From NCBI RefSeq assembly GCF_002775205.1, contig NC_036454.1, positions 6,205,882-6,269,881 of the forward strand: DNA of 64,000 nucleotides, in the 5' to 3' direction. The translations under genes and the position numbers were made by a program. Positions within the stretch are counted from its first letter, which is position 1, and each line of letters begins with the position of its first letter. This document shows, one piece after another, positions 33,701 to 43,810 of the stretch. The stretch comes from Xiphophorus maculatus (taxonomy: Eukaryota; Chordata; Actinopteri; Cyprinodontiformes; Poeciliidae). The notes under the pieces are model-generated. The model saw only the letters and a list, made by a program, of their open reading frames with translations. It had not been told where the DNA came from and made no database searches.

Positions 33701-35570
33701 TTTGGGGTCAAGGGGGCAAAAGGCAAACCCACCTGCCCCCTTCTTGATGCCTGGATCACAGGAGGCCAGGTGTAAGGAGAGAAGTGTCTGAAACCTTGGA
33801 GATGCTCAGGCTTGCATCAGAGTCCCGAGACACTCTTAGCCAGAAAACGCTACACCTACAGTTGTCAAAATGTGACCAGAGACATCTGATATGGTCTCTG
33901 AGTGAGCGGTTAGCTGACATGCATGAGCTCTTCAAACAAGTGCAGACAGATTGCCTTCTCTGCAACAACAGAAGCAGAGCAGGATGTAAGTAGCAGGGGG
34001 TCTTACTGTATTTCAGATCTTGTCTGGGTTGCGTGTCTGGAGGAAAGCTGCACTGATACTTCACAACTACGTGTGTGCGCGTGTGTTGGGGTGTGTATGT
34101 GTATGTGTGCCAAACAGGTAGATGGTGAAGGCCTCCTGTCCACGTGCTCCTTGTGTCTCAGACTTCCAGGGGTACTTTCCACGTCTAGGGTTACTTAGCA
34201 GGTTTTAACAGGCGGAGTGGCAGCTCACCACAGGAGGATAAAAGTCACTGCACCATGAAGTGATACTGTGTTTTTTTTGTGTGTGTGTGACTCTTCCATC
34301 ATGTCTCCTCCTATTTAGCTTAACGACACATCAAAAGGTTGATGGAGTGTTTTTTTTTGTGTGTGTTTGTGGAAAAAGGTTCAAAATGAATCGAAAGAGT
34401 GAGGGCAGCAGCAGATTTGGAGTGAGTATGTCTCCCTCCCATTTAATCCAAGTATTTACATGAAGCTCTGGCAGACTTTCATCTGGGCATGATGAAAGTC
34501 TGCCAGACTTTCATCATGCATTAGATTAATTGGTTTTGATCTCCAAGTATTGAAATGTTTTCTTAAAATTTGAATATCTGTAGAGTGGCTCCAAAGAGAA
34601 TGATGGCAAAAAAGCGTCGGGAAGAGCCGACAAATTGGGCTGGATTTTTTTTTTTCGATTCTTCCTCGATTTGTTTTACAGAAAATGTGTAAAATAGGCA
34701 TATTACGTGTTTTCCAGCCACATAGTGTCATTTTATAGCACAATTAAGTAACTATATTCTCTTCCATTGTTATAAAAGTACTATATTAAATATGACTTAA
34801 GAAAATTGGACTTCATAATTTAATATCTTGAAATTGGGCCTCTGTCACTTTCTTTCTGAAATTCTGCCTTCAGGAAGTCAACACAACATTGTTCCTCTAT
34901 TAACTCTTTAACAATGTTTTTACCAGCATTGCACTGAGAAGTAACTTGTATAATGAGATGTTTGCTAATGGCATCTAGCTAGTCTGAAGGGTCTGAGTGG
35001 GAGAGTCATGGGGGAGGCTGCTCTGTGTGGCATAAGCTACAAAATGTGGAAACTGCAGCTATAAGTAGCATTTTACACAGCTGAATGGTTGCTGTGGAGA
35101 TTAAAGGATTTCTCAAACATGCATGAAAAAAAATCAAAGCAACACTTCAGGTTTGTCTTTTGATGAGGGAATAACATTTTAGTATGATTTAAAGGTAAGA
35201 AAGCAGATTTTAAATAATACTGCCCTTTTAAAGCGAAGCTAACTCTCCAGCAGGTCTTTCTGTGTAAACATTCAAATGTATAGATTTAGTCAAACTGCAC
35301 CAATCATTACAAGTACAATGTTTTTCAAAAGTGAATCCACCTTTTGAATCTTTTCATTTTGAATATGACATATCTTGTATAAGTCAACTGAAAAACACAA
35401 GAGGAGAAAAACGTAACAAAGCTGCAACAACCTATTTGTATTAGTGTGAACAGTCTTAAGTTGTGGCTTTTATTTGTTTGTAAGATGTCTGATTCTGTCA
35501 CGTTTTTATTTGTATTTTCAGAGAGAGAAAACGGGAACCTCTGGAGATGGTGACCCAAACACAGACTTGA
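15707..35570 (+). CDS. susd2: SUSD2, sushi domain-containing protein 2, 14 exons
   Basis: Exons: 15707-15809, 15955-16105, 16562-16710, 17208-17553, 18771-18972, 19416-19501, 19589-19857, 20828-20968, 21335-21478, 22837-23085, 24079-24357, 24654-24830, 32092-32188, 35522-35570. All junctions are GT-AG, phases agree, no in-frame stop: 2442 nt, 813 aa (mammalian SUSD2 is about 820). Order: signal peptide (best from the third Met, 15752); reduced somatomedin-B-like segment (about 36-52); AMOP region (about 250-435, [50 protein letters not shown]); VWD (436-613, [16 protein letters not shown]); Sushi (about 708-764); membrane span (about 770-790); basic 23-residue tail. Known role: type I surface glycoprotein in adhesion and galectin-1 display. 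Odd points: the usual GDPH self-cleavage motif reads GNLH (439-442), and the first SMB cysteines are absent. The exon 9 acceptor (tttag at 21330-21334) has a weak pyrimidine tract but is the only one keeping phase and homology. Confidence 0.95.
18202..18411. mobile_element. Small MITE in susd2 intron 4
   Basis: Bounded by inverted ends cactgaaaaaagaaaa (left) and tctctttttttccagtg (right), about 210 bp, AT-rich inside. The ends match the common fish MITE type starting cactg(c/g)aaaaa. No coding capacity. Confidence 0.55.
19515..19532. repeat. Poly(A) homopolymer close to susd2 exon 6 donor
   Basis: An uninterrupted A run of about 18-19 nt begins roughly 13 nt after the exon 6 donor, inside the 87-bp intron 6. 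It is likely length-polymorphic, and may cause read-slippage there. Confidence 0.8.
21546..21571. repeat. Perfect short-loop hairpin
   Basis: Arms ctaaagcataa (21546-21556) and ttatgctttag (21561-21571) with a 4-nt loop, in susd2 intron 9 shortly after exon 9. No function is implied. Confidence 0.7.
22125..22656 (-). mobile_element. Solo LTR, antisense, in susd2 intron 9
   Basis: A 532-bp block whose plus-strand start TGTTAAG and whose end CTTCACA form a 7-bp inverted terminal repeat with one mismatch. It is flanked by AATG on both sides (22121-22124 and 22657-22660). Composition differs from the surrounding intron. Read on the minus strand, its second half includes a ttaattaaagc polyadenylation-like string, hence the orientation. 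There is no gag, pol or env sequence, so it is a recombined remnant. Confidence 0.6.
25850..25965. repeat. Dispersed repeat fragment
   Basis: Ends with cgagccacactttggacacc then cctg, a string I recognise from widespread vertebrate interspersed repeats. Class not assigned. Confidence 0.4.
26290..26800. promoter_or_regulatory. Candidate conserved non-coding element in susd2 intron 12
   Basis: A ~500-bp island of high sequence complexity and higher GC within an AT-rich, repeat-strewn 7.3-kb intron. It contains candidate factor sites, such as a SOX-type attgaacaataaa (near 26670) and a homeodomain-type gtaattaag. No coding frame is maintained. Conservation cannot be tested here; this is inference from composition. 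Confidence 0.3.
27560..27680. mobile_element. Right end of a Tc1/mariner element
   Basis: Ends with tgtatgtaaacttctagttt then cagctg at 27680, followed by TA. On the minus strand this reads CAGCTGAAACTAGAAGTTTACATACA-like, a Sleeping-Beauty-type terminal repeat. The left boundary is not identified. Confidence 0.55.
28980..29803. mobile_element. Palindrome-rich DNA transposon relic in susd2 intron 12
   Basis: The left end ggggcctcatgcataaaaga and the right end caggcccc form a short inverted terminal match. The interior is full of GTGCG/GCGCAC-type strings (gcgcgcacgtgactgcgcac) typical of a common fish non-autonomous DNA element, plus several perfect palindromes. GC and CpG are far above the flanks. 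A secondary insertion with ataagataagatgag (near 29310) may be nested inside. The superfamily is not assigned. Confidence 0.55.
29634..29674. repeat. Perfect 41-bp palindrome with 19-bp arms
   Basis: Arm CGCCGTACATTTTGGCGCG, a 3-nt spacer (GCA), and the exact reverse complement. It lies in the relic at 28980-29803. A second hairpin (arms aaaaacatctgg / ccagatgttttt, 29688-29699 and 29707-29718) follows 13 nt later. Confidence 0.9.
33160..33760. promoter_or_regulatory. Candidate conserved non-coding element in susd2 intron 13
   Basis: High-complexity island without repeats, with strings such as ccaacaaattgggcctccta, aattaaaggcttgttttatg and gaagcgggcgctcaattgaa. ORFs through it have no recognised domain. 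The call is based on appearance and contrast with its flanks only. Confidence 0.28.
34469..34519. repeat. Two overlapping perfect hairpins
   Basis: The segment tggcagactttcatc (34469-34483) is inverted at 34491-34505. The overlapping segment gcatgatgaaagtc (34487-34500) is inverted again at 34506-34519. The middle arm can therefore pair with either neighbour. Confidence 0.88.
34690..35060 (+). repeat. Dispersed repeat, copy A
   Basis: Aligns by eye over about 300 bp with 37575-37985: shared cattttatagcaca, aaattgggcctctgtc / aaatttgggcctctgtc, tttttaccagcatt / cttttaccagcatt, cactgagaagt and ctagtctgaagg. Same orientation, about 2.9 kb apart, both AT-rich at the start and GC-richer at the end. 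Not assigned to a class. Confidence 0.7.
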
Positions 35571-36266
35571 TTAACCTTCAACGCCCTCTTGGATTATGGA
35601 GGATCGTTCTGTTTTGAACTCAGCAGTTGGAACTAACATGAAACTCATTTGCCCATTTGGATGTTGTTGTTTTTTTGTTCTTTTGACCCGTTGATGTTAT
35701 CAGAAAAGCCTGAGGCATTAACTTTCAGGCATGCTGCTTGGCCTCATGTTTTCTCCCATGTTTAGTCTGGAGAAACTCCAGGTTGTGGCAAATGGTGCGT
35801 GGGGTGACAACTGTGGCAACCAAAGTGAGGAGGAAAAACAAGAGAAAAAAGTTTTCATATCACAGATTTGCATGGCCAAACGGTTGATTTTGTCAAGAAA
35901 GAAAGTTGTATAAATACTACAAGGCGATATCATCTTCACCATCAACACTCCGTTCTCCCTGCTGGTTTAAAATGGGACCAGATGTGTTCTTGCTCATGTC
36001 AACTGTGTAGCGAACCCAATCGTTTTTCGGTTGAACAACTTTGAACTTGTACACAGGGTTTGTGTGGCCTCAAATGCTTCAGTCAAACGAAGAGTTTGCT
36101 GAGTGACTGAGGGAGGGAGAGAAAAAAAAAACTCCCCCAGTGTTACATAAAGGTCAGCCTATTACACCGTATCGACACTTTGTTTGTGAATCTTTGTTCT
36201 GTTTCATATTTGCATGAAAATAATGATGGAGCGAAAGTTTCTATAAACACTTGAAAACAGCAAGGC

Positions 36267-36272
36267 AATAAA
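36267..36272 (+). terminator. Candidate poly(A) signal of susd2
   Basis: AATAAA about 700 nt after the susd2 stop. A second AATAAA occurs at 36457-36462. Either would give a typical 3'UTR. Confidence 0.4.
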
Positions 36273-36462
36273 TAATACTGTGTTTGACATGTGGTATGTA
36301 CACTGTGTGTGGGTGCACACTACTGTTTAGAGCTCATGCAGGGATAAAGGAATCATCCCTCTACAAGCCTGCAGGCACGCACGGCCGGGTACAGCAGCAC
36401 GCCCCGTCAGGAAGACAGTCATATCACTTTACCTCTCAGTCCCATCTTCTACTTTGAATAAA

Positions 36463-37186
36463 ACAAAATACTCAGTGCAGTCAAAGGAAACGGTGACAGG
36501 GTCCCTTGTGGCTGATCCCTGGCAATGATAGGTGGGGGTCCAGCTTAGGGTTCAAGTCAAAAACTAATTGAAATAACCTGGCCTGCTGCACTTTGAAGTT
36601 TTTTTGCAACATGAGAGCTCTGTTTCTCCTCCATGCGCCAACTGCCTGTTGTTAACCTTTAAGATGACAATGAAGCTTGAAGGCAGCACCTTTTCTGCTT
36701 CCTGATGTTTTTCCATTGCAAACAAGAAATTAAAGAAGAAACAAGCAGCTTGCAGCCAGATTGCATATTAAACATAACTTTTTTTAAAACTCAAATAACA
36801 TTCTTTAAATGAATCCAGATCACAATATTATTGGCTTCACAGTCACATCAGTCACCAGGCATTACTTATTAAATCAATAGCAGTAGGGATAAAATGTGTT
36901 GGGAGGTGAGAGATAAACAATGTGGAAGGCTTTTTTTTTTCTGACTTGTTCATTTGATATGACAGATGTGTCCTGCAGATGTGTAAGGAAATATCAGAGC
37001 GGCATGATATTTCTTGTCAAAGTGAAGTTTGTCAACGAAAGCGATATCAAGTTACTGTCAGCATATCACTCCATCTAGTAAAAAGACTGTCATTGTGAGC
37101 GTGAAGGGAAACTTTGTGTACTCCTGAATACTATCTGAAGATTAGGAAAGTATTTGAGTTTTCTGTCAGTAGATTTTAAGTACAAA
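36463..37186. other. Intergenic, nothing recognised
   Basis: No coding exon, RNA gene or clear repeat is seen in this stretch. It is moderately AT-rich, single-copy-looking sequence. Confidence 0.4.
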
Positions 37187-37240
37187 CATAAGTAATAGTG
37201 GTAAGAGACATTATTGTGTCTCTTACCACTATTGCTTATG
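37187..37240. repeat. Near-perfect hairpin, 24-bp arms, 6-nt loop
   Basis: Arms at 37187-37210 and 37217-37240 pair along 24 bp with one mismatch; core strings gtggtaagagaca and tgtctcttaccac. The loop is ttattg. The arms do not extend into the flanks. Confidence 0.9.
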
Positions 37241-37574
37241 AGACACTATATAAAATACACTATATAAAAAAAAACATTTAAATTTAAGTAATCTGTTCCT
37301 CAGCCGGTAATAAGTTAAGGAGCAGTTGCCAAAAAAACTCAAAACAGATCTAAAAGTGTGTCTAAAACTACACCAATGGAGACTCCTTGTGATGCCAGTT
37401 ATGCTCGCAGCTATCAAAGCCATCCAGATGAAAATAAATTCTTGTCAGTGACTAAAACTTCTTTCCGCCTTCAAGTTTTCCATATTTGGTACAGTCTTGC
37501 AGAGATCAAATAGGTATGTTTGTGGTGTGGAAGAGAAAACATCTTTGATACCATTTATTGTTTTTAAAGGGGAA

Positions 37575-37985
37575 GTGTTATGTATTTTCCAGGCATATAG
37601 TGCCATTTTATAGCACAGTCAAATAACCATGTCATCGTTTGTTATAAAAACGCTATATATATCAAATAGGACTTAAAAAAAATTTGACTTTGTAATTTAA
37701 TGCTTGAAATTTGGGCCTCTGTCTTTTTAAAAACTCCTGCTCTTTCTGACACTCCATCTTCACGGAAGTCAGCACAAATTGCCCCTCTATTAACCCTTTA
37801 ATAATGCTTTTACCAGCATTTCACTGAGAAGTGCTTTGTATAATGGCCTCAGCAGATGTGCAGGTCCACCAAGCGTTTGCTAATTGCTGCTCACTAGTCT
37901 GAAGGAGCTCTGTGGGAGTTGTGGGAGAGGGATGCTCTGTGAGGCGGAAACTCAGAAGTTTGGAAACTGCAGGTCAGAGGAGGAA
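37575..37985 (+). repeat. Dispersed repeat, copy B
   Basis: Partner of copy A at 34690-35060. It begins near ggggaagtgttatgtatttt and includes cattttatagcacagtcaaa. Copy B keeps about 60 bp (cctcagcagatgtgcaggtc region) absent from copy A. The family appears widespread in fish genomes. Confidence 0.7.
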
Positions 37986-38315
37986 CAGTTCATCCACATG
38001 AACTCGCACAAATCCGCCCCCGAGCATCGTAAGGGCCAGGGTAGCACAAAGCTAAAATCTACATCAGCCAATCAGATTGCTTCCAGTTGGGAATTAAGCA
38101 TGGCAACAGGAAATTAATTTGTTGAACTACTGTTAAATAATGTAGAATATAAAGCAAGTAAAATACAAAGACAATGTTGCTTGGGAATCGTGTCCAAACA
38201 AGCATGTGGATATACAAACTGTTATGCAAGAGACCCTAAAGCTCCATTTTCCCTTCTACATTCACAAACACAAATACTGAGTTTTCTCACATCTTCACTT
38301 TGGTCTGAGTTTTTA

Positions 38316-38945
38316 TGTTGGGTTCTGCAGGGGAGTGGTTTTCTTCTCCTTCACAGGGTGGCAGGCTGATGTGAGCCAGCTGTTACTCATCACCACCACA
38401 TTTCAGCACCACTCATCTGCTTCTACAGTGGTACTCTCTGGCTGTCAGTGCTGTATTCCCAGTGTCATCCTTGTTCTGACTCCTTTTCATCTGTTCCTTC
38501 CTCTACAGTGAACCCGCACTGAACACTCTCTGAGCCAGACTCACCTGAAGTATCTGATCCTAGCTGCTCCGTTGGGCCTTGCACCTGGGTGCGTCACGCC
38601 CGCCACTCAGCTGCCTGTCCGCCCTCAATCACCTGCTGGAACTCCCCCATCTGGAAACCACCACACCAACTGTTGGAACCCCATGCCATGTACTCTCCTC
38701 TGCTTACCTCAACCCGCAGACCGTAAGTCACCATCAGGTTACTCCGTCATTCCCTCCATTACTTCCCTCTTTAACCGCTCGCCCTTTGCAGTTCCTGCGC
38801 TGACCCGGTTCCTCCCTGCTGTCGCAGATCAACGCCCCTCCACACGCTCTCCAGCACATTCTACTGCTAAATAAATCTGTTAAAACTGTTTGGGTGTCCG
38901 TAGTTGTTGCTTGCCTTAGACTCCTAGTAACCTTGCATTATGACA
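38316..38945 (+). mobile_element. Solo LTR with 5-bp target duplication
   Basis: Begins TGTTGGGTTCTGC and ends GCATTATGACA, so the ends are TGT...ACA. It is flanked by TTTTA on both sides (38311-38315 and 38946-38950). It is C/T-rich and GC-richer than its flanks, with AATAAA at 38870-38875, about 70 bp before its 3' end, as expected for an R/U5 region. The gcaggctgatgtgagccagc segment resembles LTRs of fish Gypsy-type elements. No internal region is present. Confidence 0.75.
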
Positions 38946-39744
38946 TTTTATACGTAATCATGAGTAATGGTGATATTAAACAGTTTTTGTGTGGATAAAA
39001 AGCCAAAATATACCATAAAAATGTATTATTCAGTGAAGATGAAATGTTTTTGGCTCTATCATTTGAGAAATTTAAAATCTGTTACTGGCATAGAAGGTGC
39101 TTTGCAAAATGCCTTGCTTATGCAACACAACGATCCCTGCCCCCTCAGTTGTTTTGTCTCTTGCTCCGTTTTATTCCTTTTACAAGTGATTACTTGTAAT
39201 TCCTCTCCCGGTTTTGAACAGGGGTGTATCCATCTTTCAAACTCTTATTTTGAAGTATAGAAGAAACTAGTCCAGGTGTTTTTGAACTGTTGCGTTGACA
39301 GAGCTGGCTGATAAAGAAGCTGGTTGTCGTCACTCGGTTAAATAAGCATTGAAGGTGACGCCACCACATTTAGTTGTTTATCTTGCAGTATTTTGGATCC
39401 TCAGTAGAAAGACGAAATGACGACAGGCAAGACTGAAATGATTCAAAAAGTCTGCAAGAGTCTAACTAAACTTCAGGCTAGCCATTTTAAATTATGCTAA
39501 CGTTAGCATCTACTTCAGAACTTCCTGTTAGTGCTAAATTAAAGGAAGACTTTACAGTTCTTTTAAGAGTCTAGACCATATTAAATAATCTGTAGTTTCA
39601 CATATAAAATAACTAAACCGATCAAACTTCAATTTGATTTTAGTGGTTTTTGTATCAGGGCCACCTTCAGGAAAAGTAGATGCTAGCTGTCAACAATAGA
39701 TGGACAGGTCAAACCTTCACTGAATTATTCCTCATTGAATACAG

Positions 39745-39778
39745 ATTCTTTAAGACAACCTCTGTTGTCTTAAAGAAT
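39745..39778. repeat. Perfect hairpin, 15-bp arms, 4-nt loop
   Basis: attctttaagacaac at 39745-39759 is exactly inverted at 39764-39778, with loop ctct. Confidence 0.9.
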
Positions 39779-40106
39779 TAATTTAGACTACTTGAGAAAA
39801 AGGTTTTGCTAAAAATATTGAATGAGGTATGTAGCTCTCTTAGTTTCTATTTTCATTTATTTAATGTCCAAGCTCAATCAGATATAACATCTTTTTACGA
39901 AAGTTAAGGGAACTATTACCAATTATATTCTCGCATAGAACTAGCTTTTTCATTCTGAAACCGTGACACTGAATTTAAACGTAGGTCAATTCTTGATAAA
40001 CGTGATGCTGAGATCTGGCTATGCATGTACAGAGTATCAGACTCTGGCATTAATGTATCTGACACTGATATAATGCAAGAGCTGCTCAACCAAAGAACAA
40101 CAAAAT

Positions 40107-40138
40107 CTCCCATCTATATTATTAAATATAGATGGGAG
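40107..40138. repeat. Perfect hairpin, 13-bp arms
   Basis: ctcccatctatat at 40107-40119 is inverted at 40126-40138; the pairing may extend one base into the loop. Confidence 0.85.
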
Positions 40139-40404
40139 GTCCCTCCTAATATCACCATGGAGATTTTGTTTGCTAAAGGTCTCATTGTAAAAAATAAAGT
40201 GTTTTAAAATGTCTTCTGCTTTAACAAAGATGAAAACTGTTTCTCCAGAGTAATTCATCCATCCATCCATTTTCTAACACTGTTGTCCCTAATGGGGTCT
40301 TGATTCTACAGTGTGATTTATTTATGTTAATCCTGTCAAGATTTGCCAGCTTCCTGGCAATAAAATATGATGGAACTTTAATAATTTATCCGATCATAAA
40401 TGTG

Positions 40405-40790
40405 TACAAATGCACAATTCTGCCACTGAAAGACCAGCAGAGGACTGGGTGTCAACATCTGAGGTCTATGTCGGAGCAGATCTGACTCACTTTGCGTCTA
40501 ATCGCCTAACTGGTTGCAAATTTCCTCGCTTTCATCTGTCAGTCAAGCGCTTACAAGAGAGGCAATGGAGCAAGCTGCAGCGTCTGTTTGCAGACTCAGG
40601 TGCTGATTAATTACGTTTGGATGAAAATAGGTGGTTTTTCATCTCAGCGGGGGCCTGTTCCAACCCCCTGAATGTTTACGCTCGCTTAACATCTCAACAA
40701 CCCGGCATAATTAGCTCAATCACATTCAAACACAAGTAAATGCTAATGGGCTCCGTGGACGCCTGTTGCTTTCAGGTGGGATTTTTTCCC
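40405..40790. promoter_or_regulatory. Candidate conserved non-coding element in the gene desert
   Basis: High-complexity, non-repetitive island with homeodomain-type sites (gctgattaattacg, gcataattagctc) and strings such as gtctaatcgcctaactggtt. ORFs are short and without domains. Conservation is not testable here. Confidence 0.32.
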
Positions 40791-40999
40791 GTTTCTCAGA
40801 TCTGCTTTACATCCCTGGATTAAGAAGAAAGGTTTCTGAAGTGGCTTTTGGCTCAGGCTCTTTTGTTCTGGATGGGGTTTTATTTGTTTAATGTCAGCTT
40901 CAGCTTTGCAGGTGTGCTTTGACCCTTACCTTCTGATGCTTCATAGTTAAGTAGTGTCTTCTGAAGATAAGTCCTAATTTTAAGGTGTAGGTTGAAACA

Positions 41000-42170
41000 G
41001 ATTGGATCAGGATTAGGGAATTGGCCCACCAAAGGTTCTGCCTTTGACAACGTAACACTTAATACTGAGGAAAATATTTGTCATGGTAAGTTTACCTTAC
41101 TGTAGTTTAAGTTTCAGATTTCTCTGAAATGAATTAATAGTTCCTTGAGATGCATTATGGTTTTTTGCACCTCTTTAATATGGATAGTATATAAGTGTGG
41201 ACTGATGAGCTAGCATAATGTATCCCTGTGTACAGGCCATGTAAATGCCAGATACTTCATCATTCCCAGGTTACACTATGCATGTAATATATCTATTATT
41301 AGTCCCATTTGTAATTAACATATCATACTGGTGTTATTACGGTAATTGATTTAAATCTTACAGGAGTAGCAAACAAGCAAAGATGCTCTAATTAATTTGC
41401 ATTTTGAAACGCAGAATGGCATTTAGATGTTTCATATTAATTTAAGTATTAAAATGTAACATCTGCAGACAAACATTAAATTTACAGTAAAGAAGTTAGA
41501 AAGGTTAATATCTTTTTTTTTATTTGGAAAAGATGTGTAAAATGTGCAATCACTACAAAATAAAATCATATGATGCCCTGTTGTCATAGGAATGCTTGGA
41601 CTAAGGCAGTGAAGATCTGTTGTCCTTTAGGTTGAGACTTGTAACTATTGTAAATTAATATTTTTTCTCCTGCAGTCCTAATGTTAACATCACAGAGAAA
41701 ATAAGAGTTTGGAGGCCAAGTAGACATTCCTAAACTCGCAAAACTTTTCTTATATAAAGTTTGCAGCGTAGTAAAGTACAGCACCTGCTAAAATTAGTCA
41801 CCTGCAACAAGGAAACGAGTGCTTGGGAATGGAGAACTGAGCCAAAGCTTCCCAGCAGAATGTTTTACAGAGTCTAATTAGCAAATGTTTGCTTTAACAG
41901 CGCAAACCACCTTCTATTGTTATTTCCTGATCCAATTGTTGCTTTAGTGCCCATGTGGTCAACATTATGTTGGCTACCCAGACGTGTCTGTAGCGTCACA
42001 CATTGAATTCTGCAATCTTGTGCAATGCAATGCATATTTTAGCAGCTTTCTCACCCAGATTAAGTGTATGCAAAATATGGAGTTCTTTTGTTATGAATAA
42101 ATGTTTAATTTTCATTACACTTTTGCTGGTTTAACATTGTATTTTTCTTTTGTACTTCTTTTTAGGTAAT
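41000..42170. other. Intergenic, nothing firmly recognised
   Basis: No coding gene. The sequence is mostly single-copy in appearance, with an AT-rich part at 41280-41570 and a higher-complexity part at 41800-42060 that could be regulatory. Confidence 0.35.
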
Positions 42171-42179
42171 TCTTAAAAT

Positions 42180-42320
42180 TTGTTTTTTTTTTTTTTTTTA
42201 AAGTTTTGCCCTTTCTCAACTAGCCGCCTTTTTCTGGTCATAAAACATAGAAGTGCTTAAGATCTTTTGCCTTTTCTCCGGGATTGACTGCATCCCGGGC
42301 TGCAAATGAGCATCTGGAAT
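42180..42320. promoter_or_regulatory. Small high-complexity island after a poly(T) run
   Basis: A T homopolymer of about 18 nt (42182-42199) is followed by a non-repetitive island (ctccgggattgactgcatcc then cgggctgcaaatgagcatct). It includes a small cccggg-centred inverted match (gggatt/atcccggg). This is a weak regulatory candidate. Confidence 0.22.
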
Positions 42321-43589
42321 GCTCCTTTTCAATATTCATTTCAGCTACATCCACACAACATATCTTGATGCTCAATTCCAATTTTTTTATTTATTTTTTG
42401 CTGAGTTGTTCATACTACTAATTAAATACAACAGTAATGAGACTTCTTTAATGGTTTACGTCCCCGAAGCAACCCGCATGCGCAGAAAACGTCACACAGC
42501 AGCGCACTGTTTATGGAAGTAGTAATGAATGAAGGAATTTCTGGGTTGATTTTAAAGTTTATTCAGCAATTTGGACTGACAGTCACAAAAATTTGTGGAT
42601 TACACCTCAGTCCAGTTGATGCGGTAATACACTAAATTTGTAAGCTGCCAGTAAAACGCCAAAGAAGAAGTATCATAACAACATGAAGGAAGCTAATAAA
42701 AAGAAAATACAACTAACAGCAACAGCCTTCTGTGGAGCATTGACTGCAATTTCTTTAGGTAAGTCTGTTCAGGCGTGTAGTCAGAGTCTTTCATAAGTTC
42801 ACTATCATTATTTTCAGCTATTGTTTACATCCAGATTTACCATATATGTTAAGTGCAGAATTATGACGCATGTCTCAGGTCAAGAACATAAAAGTCAGAT
42901 AAAATGTGACATGACCATTCAGACCGCAGGCACTTTGAAAACAGTTGTGTAGTGGCACAAATCAGATTTTTTTATTTCGATTTTCTTGGTTAAAAGATAG
43001 AAATTGGGCTGTTCAGGCTGCAGTGAAAAAGTTGGATATGAGTCACATGTTGGAAAAAAAAATCCCCAAGGCGCATTAGGGTTGCTTTTGCCTGCTGTGT
43101 GAAAATAATCTTATTTTTGGGGGAGTTTGGGAGGTCCAGCCTTTATCATCCAGCTCAACATGTATATGCCTTCTTTTCTCAGAATGTGTGAAATGGTGAT
43201 TTGGTCACTCCCATTGTTCCCAGTGCAGCTTCCAGCTCCTAATGCAGCGCCTGGAATCACCTTCAGATCTTGAACTTGCTCACCTGATGAAAAAATTGTG
43301 AAGAAACAGCCTAAACCTTCCCAACAAAAACAAACAAAAAAATCGCAAAATGTTTAAATATACTTTTACTCATGTTTGAATTCACAATTTACCATCCCAG
43401 ATTGTTTCCCCTTAACTTGATTCTTACTTATCTTGACAAAACTGGAACTACTTGGCTTCAAAGCAGACAGAATCCATTCTCAAATTCGCTTAATTACAAC
43501 CCAAAGCTGATCCTCAGCAGCTGGAAGGGCTCAGATTTGACTCCTCAAACTCTTAACTATACTTGACGTGAACACTCAGTATAACTTTA

Positions 43590-43810
43590 TCACTCACAGG
43601 CCAGCTGCTTTTGTTCCCCGTTTTTAGGCATCAACATCAGAGGCTCGGCTACATCCCTTGAGGCGCTGTAATCCGCCGAGCGACCAACGCCCGTTAGGAC
43701 CCGAGGTTCATTTTTCATTGGAGTCAGTTCTTTTTATAATGGAGCACGTCATTCTCCCAGGCCACAGAAAAGGCAGATACCTCACTTTACTACACCACAG
43801 AAGAGCACAG
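43590..43810. promoter_or_regulatory. CpG-bearing island, candidate regulatory element
   Basis: Contains many CpGs in a short span (gaggcgctgtaatccgccga then gcgaccaacgcccgttagga) in otherwise CpG-poor sequence, followed by ttcatttttcattggagtca. No coding frame with a recognised domain. It could be an enhancer or an unrecognised promoter. Confidence 0.3.

Larger units (their letters stand above)
38951..40400. other. Intergenic stretch with two hairpins
   Basis: No gene is recognised. It contains the hairpins at 39745-39778 and 40107-40138, and a short dispersed-repeat string (atccatccatccattttcta, near 40257). Confidence 0.4.

Noticed and set aside
33421-33747. 108-aa ORF in susd2 intron 13 as a separate gene
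   Set aside because: No domain, no start context and no splice partner; it lies in a high-complexity island better explained as non-coding.
37187-37240. microRNA precursor
   Set aside because: The loop of 6 nt and the total of 54 nt are too short for a typical precursor, and pairing stops at the arm ends.
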